This document shows positions 57,801 to 64,000 of a stretch of 64,000 nucleotides of DNA, piece by piece; the stretch's first letter is position 1; each line of letters begins with the position of its first letter. Position numbers and translations under genes: made by a program. This stretch comes from CAYLLT01 sp964384465 (GTDB taxonomy: Bacteria > Planctomycetota > Phycisphaerae > UBA1845 > PWPN01), in NCBI GenBank assembly GCA_964384465.1, contig CAYLLT010000007.1, forward strand, positions 1-64,000, in the 5' to 3' direction. The notes beneath the pieces are model-generated. The model searched no databases. It was given only the letters and a program-made list of their open reading frames with translations, and was not told the origin of the DNA.

Positions 57801-57916
57801 ATGGTGAGGCTGACCAGGATACGCCGTCCAAATGGTGCGAGTCGGCCGCTTGCGGGTGACCCAGCGGATCGATCCGGCTGATGACTGATAGCTGATAGCT
57901 GAGGGCTGTTTTTCAC
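54884..57916 (-). CDS. YfhO-like multi-pass membrane protein with two in-frame palindromic inserts
   Basis: 1010 residues, of the bacterial membrane protein YfhO/GT-C-like group, thought to work in cell-surface glycan modification (in Bacillus YfhO glycosylates lipoteichoic acid). About 12 hydrophobic segments; early loop motif LIYYLPIRQYIGERIRAGEF and WNPLVSMGTPIAADPQSGLW, WYPPTYLFVVLPP and HYALAGAGMYRFLRA fit YfhO, as does the long extracellular C-terminal domain ending GLRAGMAVTAAGAFCLLFGG. The frame is interrupted by two palindromic elements: 56816-56877 (about residues 347-367) and 55441-55496 (about 807-825). Overlaps the next gene's end by four bases. The ATG at 57916 is used. Confidence 0.82.
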   Translation of the reverse strand: MKNSPQLSAISHQPDRSAGSPASGRLAPFGRRILVSLTIVLLPAVVFLGVWRLGGASALGDDLIYYLPIRQYIGERIRAGEFPLWNPLVSMGTPIAADPQSGLWYPPTYLFVVLPPLVAYPLTLLLHYALAGAGMYRFLRASRHDWRAAFLGAIAFEFSGYLVAHRGHLTIHHAVAWLPWILYGWRRFADTGRTLHFALAVAAFGMQMLVQHIQPSIITAALLTGYVAVVLWPKRRSLWWIYPAGMTIGVMLGGIQLLPTLLHFAGSGRGTAAYYLFIENSWVLSSAIMLLFPLFFGITSPSLWKQPWWGISHMCEQWPYASIAILLLAAASSALWRVELSGTTRTIRAATARERFSANRSLTVAALKWNREVIYWWVASLVALIIAVGDLTPASGWLFHVPFYRSLRVPARWILVWSVAMPVLASTVASAIFRGGNDAERVARRIRWIVTRALPVVVGFCFVLMLLARLASGRLSALIPAHYNQPNWSGFQRAVRLSNPALWWPMLLIIVIGDLLIRWSRTRSPRIFTWIFAICILDLAIVAAFVDVDVGTYTRADLPARPPLARAIDELKPRPGDRLLVPRTNPSYDHPLEILWPQTNMQHGMATLNGYGPLWATSNRLLLRFMAWGASEEMLAHLRNPALLRSLGVRFIAVRSPEERELMRAAMLPSLNVSELKPIAGAQEMTPIPWVDGVLWPLRIDSPGIYHLEFDAEPVAGSASRWFVRMEITPNEEIGRTRSIDPVDLSAGWRRFRFVYYFDRAIGPAFVRIKSEIGQALSAGRASFGRVGGAVESSPAASQPSAGPNSIARNASEGFMPQTLASASGSDKGSAFVHRADLPGGISLYELPGTVELVWLAEHVEHVASVTEAVDRLLLPPDPRSADRTAIVESAPEAAGSPDSGRGRISYRRAAGHQLDVDVDSASDEWLVFNESYNAGWRAKLDGDSAPLYRVNAVCQGVKVPAGRHNVQFRYYPPGLRAGMAVTAAGAFCLLFGGILSLAASRSPRRSRQV
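55441..55496. repeat. Palindromic element, ARNASEGF family (in frame in the YfhO-like gene)
   Basis: AGCCCGAAGCGCTAGCGAGG and an imperfect inverse ending TGCGTTTCGGGCT. In the protein it gives ARNASEGFMPQTLASASGS. Adds about 19 residues in the soluble domain. Confidence 0.88.
56816..56877. repeat. Palindromic element, SRDRKGA family, copy 4 (in frame in the YfhO-like gene)
   Basis: Arms AGAGCCGCGACCGTAAGGGA and inverse, with a short loop containing GGAGAA. In the gene it gives RAATARERFSANRSLTVAA between two membrane segments, in a loop. Confidence 0.9.
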
Positions 57917-58386
57917 GCCGATCGCAATTGTCTACGGCAGTCGCGGCAGACCCATTGGCCGGATTCGATCCGGTGCAGCGAGCCCAGGCGGCCGCAGCCT
58001 TCGCACAACTCGACGCGCGTGCCGTGAGCGGCCACGGCGGCTTCTTCATTCTGTTCGAGGATGTCTTCGAGGAGTTGGACCTGGAGCGAGGCGTTGATGG
58101 ACCGGTCGCGCTGCATGGCCAGGAACTGGGCGAACGCGCCGGCGAGCATAAAACCGATCAGGCCTCCTCCCGCCACCAATGCCGCGGCCAGGCATAACTC
58201 ACTGGCATCGTAGGTATTGAGGGCGTTGGGCAGAGGCCACCGCCGCAGGTCGCCGTCCTGCTCGGCTTCGGCCCGAAGCCACAGATAAGCGCCGCAGCCG
58301 ATACCGCCCAGCAGCATCATCACCGCCAGGCTATAGAATGAGGCGATGAGGAAGCGGATGATGGGATAATCACGTTTCCGCGCCAT
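57913..58386 (-). CDS. Membrane protein with C-terminal zinc-ribbon-like end
   Basis: 157 residues, family not known. Two hydrophobic segments (about 11-33 and 67-90), with an acidic-polar region between them, and a coiled polar part with LLEDILEQNEEAAVA. The C terminus has ELCEGCGRLGS and WVCRDCRR, two CxxC pairs like a treble-clef or ribbon. ATG at 58386. Four-base overlap (ATGA) with the YfhO-like gene downstream on the strand suggests coupling, so the two may work together in the envelope. Confidence 0.62.
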   Translation of the reverse strand: MARKRDYPIIRFLIASFYSLAVMMLLGGIGCGAYLWLRAEAEQDGDLRRWPLPNALNTYDASELCLAAALVAGGGLIGFMLAGAFAQFLAMQRDRSINASLQVQLLEDILEQNEEAAVAAHGTRVELCEGCGRLGSLHRIESGQWVCRDCRRQLRSA

Positions 58387-58549
58387 GCGGGGTCATCTTA
58401 CCGAGGCAGGGTGGAAAGTCCAACCCGGTTTAGCGGCGCCGCGTGCGGCAACCCCCGTCGCACGCGACGGGGCCAAATGGGCGTGGTTTATCGAATCTTC
58501 CCCGTTCATTACAATGCCCATCGAACCGAGCGCCTCTGGAAAGACCTGA

Positions 58550-59431
58550 ATGCACCCGTCTCTCTTCAAGTACATTGACAGATGCGGCATCTTCTCGTTG
58601 CTGCTGATTGCCTGCCTGGCCGGCGGATGTTCGAAGGATTCAATCGTCCCCAACCTCGGGCTGCTGGGGCAATCTCAACCTTATCTCTACGCCGATCAGG
58701 ACTGGCTGCTCGTCTTGCGGGAACACGTGCGCAGCGGGCTGGTCGATTATCAGAGCCTCTCCAAGGAGCGCGAGCCGCTCGATCGCTACTACGCGCTGCT
58801 GAGCCAGACCGGCCCCGGCATCACGCCCGCGCAGTTCTCTTCACGGCCGCAGATCGTCGCCTATTGGGTGAACGCGTTTAACGCGCTGGTGCTGGTGGCG
58901 GTCCTCCAGCAGTATCCGATCAAGACGATATACGATGTATCTCTTCCGCGGCTCGAATACGAATACACCTTTCGCGTGGACGGCCAGCTTCGGAACCTGG
59001 CGTGGATTGAAAGCGAGATACTCAACCAGAGCGCGGGCGACGTGCGGGCGCTGCTGGCGACCAGCCGGGCGGCCCTGGGGACGCCCCGCCTGACCAACCA
59101 GCCGCTGCGGGCCAGTACGCTCGAGCGGCAACTGAACGATGCCGCCGCCGATGCGCTGGATAGCCCGAACCTCCTGACCGTCGATCACACCAGTCAATCC
59201 ATTCTCGTCTGGCAGCTCATCCTTTACCGGCAGAACGATTTCATCAAGTACTGGAAGACGCATCGGCGGGTGCAGACCGCGTTTCTGTATGACGTGCTGC
59301 TCGATCTGGCGTCGGTGTCCGAGCGCCGGGCACTCCAGAGCGCGGTCGGTTATACTTTTCGCGAGATCGCGTTCGACCGCACGTTGAATGATCTCGCGCT
59401 GCGGCCAGCGCCGGCGATCCGGCCGGGTTGA
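58550..59431 (+). CDS. DUF547 lipoprotein
   Basis: 293 residues. The N-terminal leader SLLLIACLAGGC ends in a lipobox-like AGGC, so it is probably a lipoprotein. The DUF547 core is then visible: REHVRSGLVDYQSLSKEREP, AYWVNAFNALVLVAVLQQYP (conserved W-N-A-N-type segment), SILVWQLILYR and a later GYTFREIAFDRTLND. The function of DUF547 is unknown; a protease-like fold has been proposed. It lies on its own before the M20 gene with 24 bp between them, likely one transcript. Confidence 0.8.
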   Translation: MHPSLFKYIDRCGIFSLLLIACLAGGCSKDSIVPNLGLLGQSQPYLYADQDWLLVLREHVRSGLVDYQSLSKEREPLDRYYALLSQTGPGITPAQFSSRPQIVAYWVNAFNALVLVAVLQQYPIKTIYDVSLPRLEYEYTFRVDGQLRNLAWIESEILNQSAGDVRALLATSRAALGTPRLTNQPLRASTLERQLNDAAADALDSPNLLTVDHTSQSILVWQLILYRQNDFIKYWKTHRRVQTAFLYDVLLDLASVSERRALQSAVGYTFREIAFDRTLNDLALRPAPAIRPG

Positions 59432-59455
59432 TTTGTCATTCGAGGTTATCGCTGA

Positions 59456-61159
59456 ATGAAATCGCTCGATCCAGCCGTTGTGGAATATGTCCGCGGAGCT
59501 GTGGCCGGCGAGCGTTATGCGGCGTACATGCGCGACCTGCTGGTCGAACTGATCGCGATCAACACCGCCGCGGAGGGGCCGCTCGATGAGATCGCGGCGC
59601 GGGAGCGGCATCTGTTCGACCGGATCGAGCGCGAGATCCGCGATGCGGCGGGCGACGCAGCGCACGTCGAGCGGCCGGCGATCGATCCGGCGATTGCCGG
59701 CGATCCGGCCTACAGTCCGCCGGGTTACGCGGCTGACGCGGACGGGAATGTGCCGCCGGCGGAAGTGGTCTATGCGGGCCGCGGCAATCTCTTCGCGCTG
59801 GTTGGCGGCAATCGGGATAGCAAGCCGGCGGTCATTATGCATGCGCACGTGGATGTGGTGCCGCCGTGGTTCGGGCCGCGCGTGGATGGCGAGCGGATCA
59901 TTGGCCGAGGGGCGTGTGACAACAAGGCGCAGGTCGCGGTGCTGCTCGCGCAGATGAAGCTGTTGCGGGAATTGGAAGGTAAGTTCGGATCCAGTCTCCC
60001 TGGGGGGCGGGTATATCAATTCGTCATCGATGAAGAGATCGGCGGCAACGGATCGCTCTCGGCATCGCGTGATGCGCGGTTTGCCGGCGTGCCGGTCCTG
60101 ATGCACGAATCGACGGACCTGGTGCCCTACTGTGCCCATCGTGGAGCGGTTTACTATCGCTGCCGGCTTTCGGCGGGAACGAATGAGGGTATGTCCGCCG
60201 TTGAGCTGTTTCCATTCGTGGTGATGGCCCTCGAAAGCGAGGGCCGCAAACTCCAGCGCGAAACCGAACATCCCGGTTTCACCGCTGACCACGTGCAGAC
60301 GAATCATGGCGTGCTGGGGTGTTATGGGCGGCATCCGGGCGTGGTCTGCGACCATGTGGCCGTGGAACTCACCACGCGCCTTAAAGCGAGCGACCAGCGC
60401 ATCGCCATGAAGCTCACGCAGATGTTCGAAGCGGCGATGGCGGAATACAACTCCCGGTACGGCGACAAGCAGCAGGAGCGCGATTCAGGCGGCCGGCCGA
60501 AGGTCGAGCGTCATTTCGACGTGAAGGTGGATTCCACCGCGGAAGTGCAGCGGTTCCGTGTGGATATCTGGGGGCGGAGCGGGCACATGGCCGCCGTTCG
60601 GGAATGCGATGGGGCGATCACCAAGGCGGCGCTGCTGTTCACGGCGCTGCTGCGTTTCGCGGGGAAATACCCGAACATACAAGGCAGCGCGCGGCTGGCG
60701 GACCTCCCGCCCGACGATGACGGCCGCGGCATGGTCCTGGAGGGCGGTCAGGGTTTTACGCCTGCGCATCAAATGGCCGACGTTCAGGCCCGCATGACCG
60801 CCGCCGCATCCGAGGCGGTGAAAAAGTATTGCAAGTTCCGCGGCCGCCGCTTTGAACCCGGCATGATTCAGATGTCGTTCGATCGGCTGCACAACAATGC
60901 GTATGCCGATTCGCCGGAGATCGCGCCCATGCAGGCGTTGCGGGCCGCGTGCGCCGCCGTCGGCCATCCGCTTGGCGCGCCGGTGGCGTGGGAGACGAGC
61001 TGCGATGCCCGCATTTATCATCACCGGGGTCACCCGGTGGCGATTTTCGGTGCGGGTAAGCTTTCCGCCGCGCACAGCGACAGCGAATTTGTGGAGCTCG
61101 GCGACCTGCGGAAAGCACTGACGATCAGCACGCTGGCGACGTGGGCGATGATGACGTGA
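59456..61159 (+). CDS. M20 family metallopeptidase
   Basis: 567 residues. Dinuclear zinc peptidase fold: VIMHAHVDVVPP with the first His/Asp, GRGACDNKAQVAVLLA, where Asp bridges, IDEEIGGNGS with the catalytic Glu pair, and the distal His in IYHHRGHPVAIFGAG. The lid domain sits in the middle (about 330-470). Length exceeds that of typical ArgE or DapE (about 400), with extra residues at about 60-110. Substrate unknown; a dipeptidase or deacylase for peptides or amino-acid derivatives is plausible. The downstream gene is also an M20 protein, after a palindromic element. Confidence 0.85.
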   Translation: MKSLDPAVVEYVRGAVAGERYAAYMRDLLVELIAINTAAEGPLDEIAARERHLFDRIEREIRDAAGDAAHVERPAIDPAIAGDPAYSPPGYAADADGNVPPAEVVYAGRGNLFALVGGNRDSKPAVIMHAHVDVVPPWFGPRVDGERIIGRGACDNKAQVAVLLAQMKLLRELEGKFGSSLPGGRVYQFVIDEEIGGNGSLSASRDARFAGVPVLMHESTDLVPYCAHRGAVYYRCRLSAGTNEGMSAVELFPFVVMALESEGRKLQRETEHPGFTADHVQTNHGVLGCYGRHPGVVCDHVAVELTTRLKASDQRIAMKLTQMFEAAMAEYNSRYGDKQQERDSGGRPKVERHFDVKVDSTAEVQRFRVDIWGRSGHMAAVRECDGAITKAALLFTALLRFAGKYPNIQGSARLADLPPDDDGRGMVLEGGQGFTPAHQMADVQARMTAAASEAVKKYCKFRGRRFEPGMIQMSFDRLHNNAYADSPEIAPMQALRAACAAVGHPLGAPVAWETSCDARIYHHRGHPVAIFGAGKLSAAHSDSEFVELGDLRKALTISTLATWAMMT

Positions 61160-61172
61160 GGACGGTGACGTA

Positions 61173-61228
61173 TCCGAACCCACCACGCAAGTGGCGGGCC
61201 GGACCCCGCACTGGCGTGCGGGGTTCTG
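61173..61228. repeat. Palindromic element, GAACCCCGCACGCCAGT family, copy 2
   Basis: Reverse-oriented partner of 17711-17767: CCCACCACGCAAGTGGCGGG and CCCCGCACTGGCGTGCGGGG. It fills the gap between the two M20 genes. Confidence 0.85.
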
Positions 61229-61241
61229 ACAGAGAGCTGTC

Positions 61242-62432
61242 ATGAGTTCAATGGCCGATCTGATCGAGCGGGTGTTGCCGGAAGTGATCGCACTGCGGCG
61301 GGAGCTGCATGCGAATCCCGAGCTTTCGCTCAAGGAGTATAATACTTCTCGTCGCGTCCGGGAGATGCTGGCGCGCATACCGGGCTTGAAGATTCTGCCG
61401 CCGATGATGGAGACGGATGTGGTCGCGGTGCTCAACGCGGACCGCGCGGGGCCGTGTCTGGCATTGCGGGCGGACATGGATGCGCTGCCGATCAACGAGG
61501 AGACGGACGTCCCGTACAAGTCGAAGGTGCCGGGCGTGATGCACGCCTGCGGTCACGACGGGCATACGGCCGTGCTGGTGGGGACGGCGATGGTGCTGTC
61601 GCAGATGGCGGAGGCGCTGCCGGGGAAGGTGAAGTTCATTTTCCAACCGGCGGAGGAGGACCAGGGCGGGGCGAACGTGTTGTGCGAGCGCGGCGTGCTG
61701 GAGTCGCCCAAGGTGGACGCGGCGGTCGCGCTGCACAGTTGGCCTCAGCAGCCGGTGGGGTACCTGACCATTCGCGGCGGGCCGGCGACGGCGGCGAACA
61801 ACGAGTTTCACGTCACGGTCCGCGGCCGCGGCGGGCACGGCGCGCAGCCGCATCGCTGCGTCGATCCGATTGTGGCGTCGGCGCAGATCATCACCGCATT
61901 ACAGACGCTGGTGTCACGGAGCGTGGCCCCGCTGGATTCGGCCGTGGTGACGGTCGGACAGATCGCGGCCGGCACGGCATGCAACGTCATACCCAACGAG
62001 TGCCGGATGAAAGGCACGATCCGCTACTACCGCCCGGAGACGGGAAAGATGTTGCAGGATTCGGTGCGGCGGATCGTGGAAGGGACGGCCCGCGCACTTG
62101 GGGCGGAGGCGGAGGTGGCGATTTTGCCGGGTTATCCGCCGCTGGTGAACGACGTGAAGCTCGCCCGGCTGGCGGAGTCGGCGGCGAACGACCTGTTCGG
62201 AGCGGAGCACGTGGTTACGACTGAGGAGCCCAGCATGGGTGCGGAGGATTTCGCCTTCTTCGCCCAGCGCGTGCCGGGGATGATGTTCCGTTTGGGCATC
62301 CGCCCGGAGAACGCCGCGACCGCGCCGGGCCTGCATCATCCGTCCTTCAATTTCAACGATGCCGCCCTGCCGATCGGCATCGGCATGTTCTGCGAGATCG
62401 CACGACGGTTTCTCGTAGGGGTTAAGGAATAG
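61242..62432 (+). CDS. M20 amidohydrolase (hippuricase/IAA-amino acid hydrolase type)
   Basis: 396 residues, full length for the family. Two-zinc site: VMHACGHDGHTAVL (Cys/His/Asp/His), FIFQPAEEDQGGA (Glu-Glu), VALHSWPQQPVG (His) and FNFNDAALPIG. The lid domain is at about 180-290 (GRGGHGAQPHRCVDPI). Hydrolyses N-acyl amino acids; could recover amino acids from diet or peptidoglycan. Second M20 gene in a row; the two are not close paralogues. Confidence 0.92.
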   Translation: MSSMADLIERVLPEVIALRRELHANPELSLKEYNTSRRVREMLARIPGLKILPPMMETDVVAVLNADRAGPCLALRADMDALPINEETDVPYKSKVPGVMHACGHDGHTAVLVGTAMVLSQMAEALPGKVKFIFQPAEEDQGGANVLCERGVLESPKVDAAVALHSWPQQPVGYLTIRGGPATAANNEFHVTVRGRGGHGAQPHRCVDPIVASAQIITALQTLVSRSVAPLDSAVVTVGQIAAGTACNVIPNECRMKGTIRYYRPETGKMLQDSVRRIVEGTARALGAEAEVAILPGYPPLVNDVKLARLAESAANDLFGAEHVVTTEEPSMGAEDFAFFAQRVPGMMFRLGIRPENAATAPGLHHPSFNFNDAALPIGIGMFCEIARRFLVGVKE

Positions 62433-62462
62433 AAACGAGGCAGTTGCGGCCGGACCCGCGGC

Positions 62463-63422
62463 TCACGCCGAATCCGTCGGGAAGCCGCTCGGTTGCGAAA
62501 ACGGCGGCGGGACAAAATCCTTCCGTTCGCAGATGGCCAGCACGATCCCCTTGAAATGATTGATGTGATAGCTGTCCAGCCGCAACGGGCGCGAGTCGCC
62601 GTTCGTCCGGCAGATCAGATCCACCCACCCCTTGGCGACATACTCATCGACCTTCAGTCCGGTCATGGCGTCCCAGGGAACGTGCTTGCGATTGATGGTC
62701 AGCCCGGTGTCATCCAGCACCGCCCGTAGCGTGACCACCTGATAGAACTTGAAAGCCATGAACAATGAAATGAGGGTCAGACCAGTCGCGAGCACCTTCT
62801 GCATGAAGATGTCCGACTCGGTATGTTCCGTGGAAAGCTGAATCTTCGGCTTACCGAGGGTTTTGCCGTCCGCCACCTGGATCTCGGCGTATGCGGCCGG
62901 GCCGACGTACCAGAGCGTCTGCTCCCGCACGTTTCGGCTCTTGCCCAGTTCGGTTTCGACCTCCGCCTCGCTCATGCCGGCGTGGATCTTCTTGATGCGA
63001 TCGGGGAGCGTGTAAATCGGGGTCACGGACTTGTCGGCCGGTTCGAGCGGGCCGGTGGTGACGTCCACCACCTTTCCATCCGCCAGGCGAATGGTCGCTT
63101 TCATGTCCGAACCGACGTAAGTGAGCTGTTTTTTCTGTTCGAGCGCGGGCTCTCCGAGCAGCGCGTCGAGCTCGCCGCGGGGCATCCCCGCGGCCTCAAC
63201 GATCCGCTTCAGGTGATCGGCGGTCACCCGCGGATTGATCTTCGGAGCGTCCGGTTTCGGCAGCGCTTTAAGTTCCCATTCTTTAAGTGCCCATTCGAGG
63301 TTTTTGTTCGGCCACCCGCGCAGACCGTCATAGGCGAACCACCCGGCGAACACCGCGCACATGGTCAGGACGATCAAGGTGCGGATTCGACGCTCACCCG
63401 TAGTGCCCGATTCAATTCGCAT
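62463..63422 (-). CDS. Hypothetical anchored protein (319 aa)
   Basis: Not recognised. An N-terminal membrane helix (RTLIVLTMCAVFAGWFAY) precedes a soluble part with a Lys/Glu-rich region; a second helix, TGLTLISLFMAFKFYQVVTL, is near 215-235. Small repeated motif LGEPALEQKKQLTYVGSDMK and LGKSRNVREQTLWYVGPAAY suggests two copies of an SmpA/OmlA-like unit (LG.. .. Y.G), each followed by a beta strand. The C-terminal part, GLTINRKHVPWDAMTGLKVD, resembles a PH-like domain. Role unknown. ATG at 63422. Confidence 0.65.
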   Translation of the reverse strand: MRIESGTTGERRIRTLIVLTMCAVFAGWFAYDGLRGWPNKNLEWALKEWELKALPKPDAPKINPRVTADHLKRIVEAAGMPRGELDALLGEPALEQKKQLTYVGSDMKATIRLADGKVVDVTTGPLEPADKSVTPIYTLPDRIKKIHAGMSEAEVETELGKSRNVREQTLWYVGPAAYAEIQVADGKTLGKPKIQLSTEHTESDIFMQKVLATGLTLISLFMAFKFYQVVTLRAVLDDTGLTINRKHVPWDAMTGLKVDEYVAKGWVDLICRTNGDSRPLRLDSYHINHFKGIVLAICERKDFVPPPFSQPSGFPTDSA

Positions 63423-63654
63423 GGTTGCGAGACCCCACTCCGCCGGATAGCTGACCCCGTCTGCGAGCCGTTGAGGTGGATATGATTTCAGGTTCGGCGA
63501 ACGTTTGCAAGCCGGGAGAGAATGCGATTTCGCGCTGAAGCTCAGCCATGCCCCAATTCGCGGCGAAGGGCCTTGTCGAAAGCGAATCCACTTACCATAA
63601 TAACGGTAGTGGCTGAGGGATCAGCCACCGGACATTTTGAGGAGAAGGCTCAAG
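63423..63654 (+). promoter_or_regulatory. Upstream region of the last gene: promoter and hairpin
   Basis: TTGTCG (63573-63578), 17 bp, CATAAT (63596-63601) is a plausible promoter. A perfect 8-bp hairpin GTGGCTGA-GGGA-TCAGCCAC (63609-63628) lies at the start of the transcript, then GAGGAGAAGG before the ATG. Confidence 0.6.
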
Positions 63655-64000
63655 ATGAAGAGCATTCTGGGGGCACACTGCGACGACTTCCACACCAGCA
63701 GCCGGCTTTTTTTCAAGCTCGACCTGTCTTTGGAACGTGAAACCATACTTCACTTCTTCGATCGGGTCCGCCGGGAGGTCCCGTCGATGCGGCGGTTCCG
63801 CCGGCGGGACAACGCGCTGCTGCTCGAAGAGAACGATTCCGAAACGCGCGGCGAGGCCCAGCGCTGGGTCCGCCTCGAGCCGGGTTCGCTGCGCTTCGGC
63901 AATTTCGCCCCGCCGAGCCGCGAATACTGCCGGGAGTTCGCCCGTTTCCTGCTCGAACAGGCCCCGCACCACCTGACCATCAGCGACCTGGACATCGATC
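63655..64000 (+). CDS. Hypothetical protein, N-terminal part (cut by window edge)
   Basis: 115 residues are visible: MKSILGAHCDDFHTSSRLFF, FKLDLSLERETILHFFDRVR, RFRRRDNALLLEENDSETRG and so on. No known domain is recognised; it is charged and without signal peptide. A strong GAGGAGAAGG site (63638-63647) and a promoter upstream support a real gene. Its end is off the window. Confidence 0.72.
   Translation, partial: MKSILGAHCDDFHTSSRLFFKLDLSLERETILHFFDRVRREVPSMRRFRRRDNALLLEENDSETRGEAQRWVRLEPGSLRFGNFAPPSREYCREFARFLLEQAPHHLTISDLDID

Overview
The window is high-GC bacterial DNA, best explained as a Planctomycetota chromosome segment, probably a scaffolded draft or metagenome assembly because it has two runs of exactly ten Ns. 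The planctomycete signs are a DUF1800/DUF1501 Tat-type gene pair, a very large PVC-type CxxCH cytochrome with HEAT repeats, a Tat-signal hydroxypyruvate-isomerase-like protein, tandem secreted sialidase-like proteins, a dockerin-bearing secreted protein, a PEP-CTERM protein, an LptD-like outer membrane protein and many short palindromic repeats. No rRNA, tRNA, CRISPR array, prophage or transposase gene was found.

Layout. 1-2.4 kb: edge-cut zwf, a half-size TauE/SafE protein broken by an N gap, a cupin remnant, a DUF4160/DUF2442 pair broken by the second gap, and a small membrane protein. 2.5-8.6 kb: exported sugar/glycan proteins (Hyi-like, two sialidase paralogues, a dockerin protein). 8.6-13.2 kb: an accessory patch with gene debris, a TSP3 lipoprotein, a 21-bp tandem array, an SDH-type serine proteinase operon, a GIY-YIG protein and a truncated DNA methyltransferase. 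13.2-16.4 kb: hisF and pilT; a DUF433/DUF5615 toxin-antitoxin-like module lies between pilT and a second copy of the pilT 3' end. 16.4-26.5 kb: DUF1501/DUF1800, a PEP-CTERM protein, a GlmU-like acyltransferase, a DksA-like protein, lspA and ribD. 26.5-35.1 kb: a surface-glycan cluster with CgeB-like glycosyltransferase, nonulosonic-acid genes (PseG-like, NeuB/PseI-like, SpsF-like cytidylyltransferase) and a polysaccharide pyruvyl transferase. 35.4-38.4 kb: a 16-residue lysine-rich peptide gene with its own promoter and terminator, then divergent MntR and an Nramp-Usp fusion. 38.4-43.1 kb: AI-2E transporter, two PIN toxin-antitoxin pairs, an amidohydrolase and PyrD. 43.2-54.7 kb: SSS symporter, CxxCH cytochrome, LptD, a small RHH-sized protein and a DegP protease. 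54.9-64 kb: a YfhO-like membrane protein, a DUF547 lipoprotein, two M20 peptidases and unknowns.

The strongest unusual signals are (1) at least eight sequence families of long palindromes, several lying in frame inside protein genes (two in the glycosyltransferase, two in the YfhO-like protein, one in the glycan protein); (2) the MAKKKKAGKKASRKKK micro-gene; (3) the toxin-antitoxin-like module bracketed by a 167-bp duplication of the pilT 3' end; and (4) an SDH-proteinase operon beside methyltransferase debris. Several starts were moved from the longest ORF on the basis of Shine-Dalgarno sites or homology.
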